Source: Acidobacteriota bacterium (GTDB lineage: Bacteria; Acidobacteriota; Terriglobia; UBA7540). Taken from it: a DNA stretch of 5,274 nt. Each line of letters opens with the position of its first letter. The first letter of the stretch is position 1. The notes under the pieces were generated by a model. It did not search any database, was not told the DNA's origin, and saw nothing but the letters and a program-made list of their open reading frames with translations. The stretch is from contig QHZK01000511.1 of NCBI GenBank assembly GCA_003224635.1, forward strand, positions 1 through 5,274. The letters run 5' to 3'. Both the position numbers and the translations under genes were made by a program. This document shows, one piece after another, positions 1 to 5,274 of the stretch.

Positions 1-723
1 GCGGCAGTAGTCGACACGATCCGGAACCCACGCCTCGGGCTGGCTCACGACTGGAGGGTGGCGCGTGAGGTCGCCACGCCGCAAGTGGAAGTGAAGATGA
101 CTTGCATCGGGCCACACATGCTGGCCAAATTCTCGAACAACCAGCGTCCCGACCTCTACCCGACCGACTGCCATCTTGCCTTTGCCTGGGCCGATATCCT
201 CAACCAGGAAATGCGGGAAGTGGCGGGCGCCGGGTGCGAGTTCATCCAGTTCGACGAGCCGGCGTGGACAGCGTTTCCCGAAGAAGCGGTGTGGGGAGCC
301 GCGGCGCTCAACCGGGCCGTCGAAGGTCTGAACGTCAAGATCGGCCTGCACGTCTGCGGCGGCAACGCGCACCGCAAGCGGGTTTATTTCACGCGCTACG
401 ACGACCTGGCGGGTGCGTTCGCAGCCGCAAGGATTGACCAGGTCTCACTCGAATACTGCACGCTCAGCTACGACATGTTGACGCTTTGGGAGAAATGGAA
501 GTTCAAAGGAGAATTTGCCGTGGGTGTGGTGGACCAGCGCAGCGACACGATGGAGCCTCCTGAACTTGTGGCCGAGCGCACGCGCCCTGTGCTCGAATAC
601 TTCGAGCCCGAGCGACTGCTGCTCGCGTCGGAGTGCGGTTTTCAGCACGTGCCCCTTGAGGTTACCCGGGGCAAGCTAAGGACGCTTGTGGCGGGGGCAC
701 GCCTGCTGCGGGGAGAGGCATAG
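1..723 (+). CDS. MetE-like zinc-dependent methyl/alkyltransferase (5'-truncated by window edge)
   Basis: This is the C-terminal catalytic part of a UROD/MetE-like TIM barrel of the cobalamin-independent methionine synthase superfamily (COG0620 type). Such enzymes use a zinc-activated thiol, homocysteine in MetE, as acceptor of a methyl or alkyl group in the cytoplasm. The reading frame has no stop from base 1. The family-like segment before the GTG at 58 is in frame, so the gene begins upstream; GGAGG at 53-57 abuts that GTG and is too close to serve it. All expected zinc ligands are visible: His (349-351) and Cys (355-357) in LHVCGG, Glu (451-453) in SLEYC, and Cys (634-636) in SECGF. The Asp of FDEPAW (253-255) matches the substrate-amine-binding Asp of MetE. 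The end follows the short-family pattern 'CGF...KL..LV' rather than the 'PDCGLKTR' of full-length MetE. It could therefore be a core methionine synthase, an alkyl-thiol transferase related to epoxyalkane:coenzyme M transferase, or an uncharacterised paralogue. Superfamily confidence is high; substrate is unknown. Confidence 0.88.
   Translation, partial: AAVVDTIRNPRLGLAHDWRVAREVATPQVEVKMTCIGPHMLAKFSNNQRPDLYPTDCHLAFAWADILNQEMREVAGAGCEFIQFDEPAWTAFPEEAVWGAAALNRAVEGLNVKIGLHVCGGNAHRKRVYFTRYDDLAGAFAAARIDQVSLEYCTLSYDMLTLWEKWKFKGEFAVGVVDQRSDTMEPPELVAERTRPVLEYFEPERLLLASECGFQHVPLEVTRGKLRTLVAGARLLRGEA
711..718 (+). promoter_or_regulatory. Ribosome binding site of the dehydrogenase gene
   Basis: GGGAGAGG is a purine-rich Shine-Dalgarno-like sequence lying inside the last codons of the MetE-like gene, nine bases before the ATG at 728. 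It decides the start of the dehydrogenase. The in-frame ATG at 686 would add a 14-residue extension with no family resemblance, whereas from 728 the protein begins MRALVYTAP, typical of medium-chain dehydrogenases. A GTG at 725 is a less likely alternative. Confidence 0.7.
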
Positions 724-727
724 GGTG

Positions 728-1744
728 ATGAGGGCTCTTGTGTATACGGCGCCCCGGGAACTCGAGCTGCAGGACGTGCCAGTGCCTCGACTTGAATCCG
801 GGACGGTGCTCGTGCGGGTTCGCGCGGTCGGCGTCTGCGGTTCGGACCTTGAAGGCTTTCTGGGGAAAAGCAAAAGGCGGGTTCCGCCGCTCGTACTGGG
901 TCACGAATTCAGTGGAGAGGTTGCCGAACTCGGACCCGGTGTTCGAGACTTTCGGGTAGGCGATCGCGTGGCGGTGTATCCGCTCATTCCCTGCGGACGC
1001 TGCCGGTATTGCGCGTTGGGTCGGCAGCACATTTGCCCCGGGCGCCGGGTGTACGGCCTCGACTTTCACGGCGCTCTTGCCGAATACGTCTGCGCTCCGC
1101 GCGCGAGTTTGTTCCGCCTGCCCGCTGACATGAGTTTTGTGCAGGGTGCACTTGTGGAACCTCTCGCAAACGCGGTGCACGCCCTGGGCCGCGTGCCGCA
1201 GGTCGAAGGCGCGACGGCTCTCGTCTACGGCGTAGGACCAATCGGGATGCTCATTTTCTGGCTGGCTAGACGCCTCAAGACCGAGCGCGTTGCCGTGGTG
1301 GATATAAATCCCCATCGCCTTGGGACTGCGAAAGAGCTGGGGGCAGACTTGGTTGTCAATGGATCACAATCGAATCCCGTGCAGGCGATCCTTGAATGGA
1401 CCGAAGGCCGCGGCGTGGACTTTGCCGTCGACGCCGTGGGACATCCTGACTGCCGGGCGAACACCGTCGCTTGTGCCGCGCGCGGCGGCACAGTAGTCTG
1501 GATCGGTCTCGGCGGCGACCAAACGGCACTTGACGGCCGATCTGTTGTGACACGGGAGATCGAAATCAAGGGGTCGTACGCGTACGGGCTGAAGGATTTT
1601 GAGCGTTCAATGTCAATTCTGGCGGAAAAGACCTTCCCGATAGCATCCTTTGTCTCCGAGGCGCGCTTGGAGCAGGGGCAGTCGATGTTCGATGACTTGG
1701 CGAGCGGAGCGTCTTCGCTGATGAAGTTGGTCTTTACGATGTAG
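728..1744 (+). CDS. Zinc-dependent medium-chain alcohol/polyol dehydrogenase (threonine/sorbitol/galactitol-phosphate dehydrogenase-like)
   Basis: This is a complete 338-residue cytoplasmic oxidoreductase of the zinc-containing medium-chain dehydrogenase (MDR) superfamily, of usual length. It probably oxidises a secondary alcohol of a sugar, polyol or amino acid with NAD+. The N-terminal GroES-like domain carries the catalytic zinc ligands Cys37 (VCGSD), His59-Glu60 (LGHEFSG) and Glu144 (VEPLANAVHAL). The structural zinc lobe has all four cysteines: Cys89, Cys92, Cys95 and Cys103. The Rossmann domain shows GVGPIG (168-173), and an acidic Asp192 in VVDIN favours NAD over NADP. The position two after Asp40, often His in sorbitol and threonine dehydrogenases (CGSDxH), is Glu42. 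The LGHEFSG segment recalls GatD-type galactitol-1-phosphate dehydrogenases. Translation starts four bases after the MetE-like stop codon, with its Shine-Dalgarno inside that gene, so the two are probably translated from one transcript. The exact substrate cannot be assigned from sequence; the superfamily call is secure. Confidence 0.93.
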   Translation: MRALVYTAPRELELQDVPVPRLESGTVLVRVRAVGVCGSDLEGFLGKSKRRVPPLVLGHEFSGEVAELGPGVRDFRVGDRVAVYPLIPCGRCRYCALGRQHICPGRRVYGLDFHGALAEYVCAPRASLFRLPADMSFVQGALVEPLANAVHALGRVPQVEGATALVYGVGPIGMLIFWLARRLKTERVAVVDINPHRLGTAKELGADLVVNGSQSNPVQAILEWTEGRGVDFAVDAVGHPDCRANTVACAARGGTVVWIGLGGDQTALDGRSVVTREIEIKGSYAYGLKDFERSMSILAEKTFPIASFVSEARLEQGQSMFDDLASGASSLMKLVFTM

Positions 1745-1845
1745 GGCCGGCGCACGCGCAGGCGGCTTGATTGCCAAGCGAGCCAGGCGCAGGGTCGAAG
1801 GCAATCCTGATTTCGGCGTGTGGTGCCGCGGCATAGTAGAAGTTC
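1745..1845. other. Intergenic spacer between dehydrogenase and secreted protein
   Basis: This 101-base spacer has no hairpin followed by a T-run, so no intrinsic terminator, and no pair of promoter boxes at good spacing that I would defend. It holds a 7-base inverted repeat (listed separately) and a 10-base palindrome, TGCCGCGGCA, at 1824-1833 just before the weak purine stretch preceding the next start. Read-through from the dehydrogenase into the secreted protein gene is therefore plausible but not shown. Confidence 0.5.
1769..1806. repeat. Short inverted repeat in the intergenic spacer
   Basis: GATTGCC (1769-1775) is perfectly complementary to GGCAATC (1800-1806), with 24 bases between. 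The arms do not extend, there is no T-tract, and the loop is long, so it is a poor terminator. It could be a regulator half-site pair or chance. Confidence 0.25.
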
Positions 1846-4800
1846 ATGCGTATCGTATTCGTTGCCTTTGTCGCTGCGATAGTTGCGATCGTTTCGGCCG
1901 TCGGCTTGTCGCCGGCCGCTGCCGCTTCAGGCGTCGATTTTGACATCGCGCCGTTTGCGAGGCGCTGCTGCGTGTTTGATCGGCACACCTCGCCGCTCGA
2001 GTTTGACTACGACGAGGCCCGGAACGCTGGCGCAGACGCACAACAGACTGCGGATGGCCGTTATGTTTACGGGCTTCAATGGACCGAAGAACGTGATATC
2101 AGCGAAGTGCGTTTCCACCATAAACAGGACCCGGGAAAGTTCGAGGCCCAGTACTGGTTCCGGAGTTGGCCGTACCAGCCGCCGCATATGCCTTCGGTCG
2201 AGGACCCGGTGGATGATCCGTGGAATGGAAAATGGCTGACGGCGGCGATCAAGCAAGATTGCAGCGCGGAAGAATGCCGCGTCAGCTTCCTGCCGCTCGA
2301 GAGTACCGAAAATCCGTTGGCTAACAACCTGCCCGGCGTCAACTATCGCAGGACCATTAAATTCAGGCTTGTCTTCTCGGCTGACCCGGGCATAGAGGGG
2401 GTTCAGGTTTTCAATGGGTCGAGGGTCAAGCCGGTCAGGTTGCGAGTCGAGCTCGGGGCTGGCGAAACGGCGAGTCATCTGTGGGAAGGAAACCTCGAGG
2501 TCTACAACGGATGGCTAAGAAAGGTCGCTGTGTGGAAGGGCTCCGAAGGCGACGCGGCGTCACAGTCTCATTTCCGCGTAACCTCGGGACGTGGTACCAA
2601 GGGCCTGATCGTGACCGTGGACACGGCAGAACCGGGTCTGCCGGGCTCGAACGACGTCACCGTGGTGACACTCAACGCCAGCGACCGTACATTCTCGTTT
2701 GCTCTGCCGGATGTCGAAAAGGGCCCTCACGCCTACGTTGTATTCGCCTCCCACCCACATAATTTCTCGCCGTCCATCGTGAAAGGTGGAAGGGAAATCC
2801 GCGACAGGATCGAGCGCGAGCCGGAGCAGACGTACGAGCGCGCCTCGCGGGAAATCCCGCCCTTGGATCCGGCTCAGCGGGAAGGCGAGCGACTTTATCT
2901 GCCCCTGGCTGCCGATGCCAGTTGGCAGAAATTCGCCTTCGAGTGGGGGGGGGATATTCACATCAGCAAAAAGGACACGAAGGCTAAAGGCGCCGAGCTG
3001 AAGCGACTGGATTGGAACGGCGACCGCATCGCGTGGCGACTGGGGACCGGCGCAGCGCCGAACTTGCGTCCAGGGTGGCACGACTCCACGCTATCCGTGC
3101 TGGAAGACGATCTCCCGGTCGCCGTCGCGAAGTGGACGGCGGAAAACATTGAGTACGTCGAGGAGGGCTTTGCGACGCTTCTTTCCGGCCCGCTCGCGCC
3201 GAATGACTCGGGACGCAGCGAAGAAACTCCTGCCGTTCTGATGATCAAGCTCGCGGCGCGCAACCTGGCGGCGAATCGAGCGACCGCGCATCTCTGGCTC
3301 GCGACGGAGCCGGACGAAACGGTCACGTTCAAGGAGGGCGAGTTGCTTGCCGGGAATGGTGAGCTGGTCCGCGCGCGGCTGCGCCTGCCGGGGTCGGCTC
3401 GTGTTTCGACGGCCCAGGTTTCCGACGGCACGAAGACCTTTAATGGAGTCCACATCGAGTTGCCGCTGGACGCCGGCGAAGAGAGCTCGGCTGTCATTGC
3501 GCTTCCGTTCGTTCCTCGCCTGATGCCGGCGGAACGGGCACAACTTGGAGGACTGGACTACGACGTCGAGCGCGCGCGGGTCGTCCGGTACTGGCAGGGT
3601 GTCACCGCGCACGCTGTCCCCTTTAACGTTCCTGAGCCTCGGTTTAATAGCTTTGCGCGGGCCGTGGTCTGCCATATCCGCATCAGCGCCACGAAAGATC
3701 CGCAAAGCGGTCTTTACATGGTCCCGGCCGCAAGCTACGTCTATCAGGTGTTCGCGAACGAGGCGGCCTTTCAGTGCGTCATGCTCGACGCCCTGGGAGA
3801 TCACGAACTCGCCGCCGCATATCTCAAGACGTTCGTGCGTCTGCAGGGTTCGAAACCCTTCGAGGGAACGTACACTGGCGATCAAAGCGCGGTCTATCAC
3901 GGAGCCCGGGTCAGCGACGAGTACGACTACACAGCGTCGCAGTACAACCTGGACCACGGAACGGTGCTGTGGGCGCTGGCCGAGCACTATTGGTTTACGC
4001 GAGACAAGGCGTGGCTTGGGCAGAACGCCGACAGTATGAGACGCGCTGCGGACTGGATCATTGACCAGCGGAAGCTGACCGAGCTGACGGAGGGTGGAAA
4101 GAAGGTCCCGGAGTACGGGTTGCTGCCGGCGGGCCACCTCGAGGACAATCGGGACTGGGGCCACTGGTTCGCCGTGAATGCTTTTGCGGCGGAAGGAATG
4201 ACCAGGCTGGCTGAGGCCCTTCGAGACGCCGGCGCTCCAGACGCCCAGCGCTATGCCGAGGCGGCGGTGGCATACACGCGGGACTTGCGGGCCGCCGTAA
4301 TTCGCGCCTCCGAGCGATCGCCCGTCGTACGTCTGCGCGACGGCGCCTACGTGCCCTGGGTGCCGCCGTTGCCTTACCAGCGATTCCGTTTGTTCGGGCC
4401 GCAACGAGTGGCCTATTACGCGCGTTACCCACAAAAGGCCCGGCCGCTTTTCCGCCTGGCAGCGGATCGTGAGGTTCTGTACGGCCCCATGATCCTGCTT
4501 TCCACAAATATCCTCCACGCCGACGAGCCCTTCGCTGACTGGGTGCTGAACGACTGGGAGGATAACGTCACGCTTTCGAGTCCCTTGGGATTGAACGTGC
4601 ATGGCTGGGTGGATGACCAGTACTGGTTCAGCCGCGGCGGCATGGTCTTCCAGGCGAATCTCCAGAACCCGGCGCTGGTTTACTTACGGCGGAACGAGGT
4701 TTCGGCGGCGATTCGCAATCTGTACAACGACTTCGTCGCCTGTTACTACCCGGACGTGAATGCCTTCACCGAGGAATATCACCAGTGGGTGCACGGCAGC

Positions 4801-5193
4801 GGTCCCTTTTATATGGTTCCTGACGAGGCCCGATTCCTCAACCGGGTGAGGGACACGCTGGTCCGCGAGGAGGGAGACACCCTCTGGCTGCTCGCCGGCG
4901 TCCCGCGCCGCTGGCTGGCGCCGGGCCAGAAGATTGAACTCCAGCAAGTGGCGTCCTACTTCGGGCCTCTGAGTCTTGAAGCAAGCGCCTCTGAAGCTGC
5001 TGTGACGGCGCGCATCGAATTGCCCAGTCGAAACACGCACAAGGCAGCCTGGCTGGTAGTGCGCGCGCCCAGCGGCAAGCGCATCCGCTCGGTCGAGATC
5101 GACGGGAAACCCTGGCAGGACTTCGATGCGGCCGAAGAGCGGATTCGACTGCCCTTCGCACCGGCGCCAATGCAAGTTGTGGTGCGGTATTGA
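1846..5193 (+). CDS. Secreted multidomain six-hairpin glycosidase-like protein
   Basis: This 1115-residue exported protein is probably a glycan-active enzyme outside the cytoplasm. The start is fixed by an in-frame TAG at 1837-1839 and by a Sec signal peptide from MRIVFVAF to PAAAA, with likely cleavage near residues 26-27. No lipobox is seen, so it is not an evident lipoprotein. Residues ~30-330 and ~345-570 look beta-rich and carbohydrate-binding-like, with conspicuous aromatic stretches such as YWFRSWPYQPP (103-113) and DPWNGKW (124-130). Residues ~595-1000 are helical, with paired-helix motifs of (alpha/alpha)6 barrels: QYNLDHGTVLWALAEHYW (699-716), GLLPAGHLEDNRDWGHWF (758-775) and EEYHQWVHGSGPFYM (976-990). 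Acidic candidates for catalysis are Asp691/Glu692/Asp694, Glu766/Asp767/Asp770 and Glu976/Glu977, none assigned. Residues ~1010-1115 (LWLLAGVPRRWLAPGQKI onward) resemble the C-terminal beta domain of rhamnosidase-type enzymes. Only a weak purine stretch (GTAGAAG, 1836-1842) precedes the ATG, suggesting modest translation initiation. The fold is fairly confident; family and substrate are not. It might also be a catalytically inactive binding protein. Confidence 0.8.
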   Translation: MRIVFVAFVAAIVAIVSAVGLSPAAAASGVDFDIAPFARRCCVFDRHTSPLEFDYDEARNAGADAQQTADGRYVYGLQWTEERDISEVRFHHKQDPGKFEAQYWFRSWPYQPPHMPSVEDPVDDPWNGKWLTAAIKQDCSAEECRVSFLPLESTENPLANNLPGVNYRRTIKFRLVFSADPGIEGVQVFNGSRVKPVRLRVELGAGETASHLWEGNLEVYNGWLRKVAVWKGSEGDAASQSHFRVTSGRGTKGLIVTVDTAEPGLPGSNDVTVVTLNASDRTFSFALPDVEKGPHAYVVFASHPHNFSPSIVKGGREIRDRIEREPEQTYERASREIPPLDPAQREGERLYLPLAADASWQKFAFEWGGDIHISKKDTKAKGAELKRLDWNGDRIAWRLGTGAAPNLRPGWHDSTLSVLEDDLPVAVAKWTAENIEYVEEGFATLLSGPLAPNDSGRSEETPAVLMIKLAARNLAANRATAHLWLATEPDETVTFKEGELLAGNGELVRARLRLPGSARVSTAQVSDGTKTFNGVHIELPLDAGEESSAVIALPFVPRLMPAERAQLGGLDYDVERARVVRYWQGVTAHAVPFNVPEPRFNSFARAVVCHIRISATKDPQSGLYMVPAASYVYQVFANEAAFQCVMLDALGDHELAAAYLKTFVRLQGSKPFEGTYTGDQSAVYHGARVSDEYDYTASQYNLDHGTVLWALAEHYWFTRDKAWLGQNADSMRRAADWIIDQRKLTELTEGGKKVPEYGLLPAGHLEDNRDWGHWFAVNAFAAEGMTRLAEALRDAGAPDAQRYAEAAVAYTRDLRAAVIRASERSPVVRLRDGAYVPWVPPLPYQRFRLFGPQRVAYYARYPQKARPLFRLAADREVLYGPMILLSTNILHADEPFADWVLNDWEDNVTLSSPLGLNVHGWVDDQYWFSRGGMVFQANLQNPALVYLRRNEVSAAIRNLYNDFVACYYPDVNAFTEEYHQWVHGSGPFYMVPDEARFLNRVRDTLVREEGDTLWLLAGVPRRWLAPGQKIELQQVASYFGPLSLEASASEAAVTARIELPSRNTHKAAWLVVRAPSGKRIRSVEIDGKPWQDFDAAEERIRLPFAPAPMQVVVRY

Positions 5194-5252
5194 TCCCTGC
5201 TATGTTCTTGACGAGGTTGTAATCAGGCAAGCGCGTCATCCAAAGGTCTTCA
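5194..5252. other. Short spacer after the secreted protein gene
   Basis: These 59 bases show no terminator hairpin and no recognisable promoter. AAAGG at 5242-5246 sits six bases before an ATG at 5253 and could act as a ribosome binding site for a following gene. The absence of a terminator leaves room for the operon to continue beyond the window. Confidence 0.4.
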
Positions 5253-5274
5253 ATGAAGGTGCGGTTGCTTTTCG
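5253..5274 (+). CDS. Possible start of a downstream gene (3'-truncated by window edge)
   Basis: An ATG preceded by AAAGG at a suitable distance opens MKVRLLF before the window ends. The basic residues followed by hydrophobic ones would fit the beginning of another signal peptide, but seven codons are too few to identify anything. An in-frame stop at 5220-5222 means the gene, if real, cannot start before 5223. It is listed because the spacing and direction match the preceding genes. Confidence 0.35.

Noticed and set aside
53..60. GGAGG next to GTG as a possible start of the MetE-like gene
   Set aside because: The Shine-Dalgarno-like run abuts the GTG with no spacer, and the upstream in-frame codons continue family-like sequence, so the gene starts before the window.
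662..1315. A 217-codon open frame on the minus strand across the dehydrogenase
   Set aside because: The plus strand encodes a complete dehydrogenase with all zinc and nucleotide motifs, and the antisense product shows no family features.
1575..1586. Perfect 12-base palindrome CGTACGCGTACG
   Set aside because: It sits within the dehydrogenase coding for SYAYG and is explained by codon choice. There is no second copy or nearby promoter to suggest an operator.
1767..1795. TTGATT as a -35 box for a promoter of the secreted protein gene
   Set aside because: At 17-base spacing the matching hexamer is CAGGGT, which is not a credible -10 element.
1769..1806. Inverted repeat as a transcription terminator of the dehydrogenase
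   Set aside because: Arms of only seven bases, a 24-base loop and no following T-run do not make an intrinsic terminator.
3091..4602. A 503-codon open frame on the minus strand, opposite the secreted protein gene
   Set aside because: It lies wholly inside a gene with clear signal peptide and domain motifs. Its product is arginine-rich without recognisable domains, as expected from the shadow of a GC-rich coding strand.

Overview
The window is GC-rich (about 60% by eye), with tightly packed genes all on the + strand and a strong G/C preference at third codon positions. This is bacterial chromosomal DNA. The gene content (a stand-alone MetE-type zinc methyltransferase, a medium-chain dehydrogenase and a very large secreted glycosidase-like protein) fits a soil or sediment heterotroph such as an Acidobacteriota-, Armatimonadota- or Planctomycetota-like lineage. 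That placement is a guess from gene style only. No tRNA, rRNA, CRISPR array, insertion sequence or phage gene was seen.

Layout. Positions 1-723 hold the 3' part of a cobalamin-independent methionine synthase-like (MetE C-terminal/COG0620-type) gene. Its reading frame is already open at base 1, so the true start lies outside the window. Four bases later, with a good ribosome binding site inside the end of the first gene, comes a complete zinc-dependent medium-chain dehydrogenase (728-1744). A 101-base gap with a weak inverted repeat and no convincing promoter or terminator follows. Then comes a 1115-residue exported protein (1846-5193). It has a signal peptide, two beta-rich N-terminal regions, a helical barrel resembling the six-hairpin glycosidases, and a C-terminal beta domain like those of bacterial rhamnosidase-type enzymes. 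The last 81 bases hold a short spacer and what may be the first codons of another gene (5253 onward).

How the genes may work together. The first two genes are almost certainly co-transcribed. The third may be in the same operon, since there is no visible terminator and all genes are co-directional. A plausible but unproven reading is a carbohydrate-use locus: the exported protein cleaves or binds a glycan outside the cytoplasm, the dehydrogenase oxidises a released polyol or sugar derivative in the cytoplasm, and the MetE-like enzyme handles a methyl or alkyl group on a thiol. The substrate of each protein is unknown, and the partnership of a MetE-like transferase with sugar-type enzymes is the most unusual aspect of the window.
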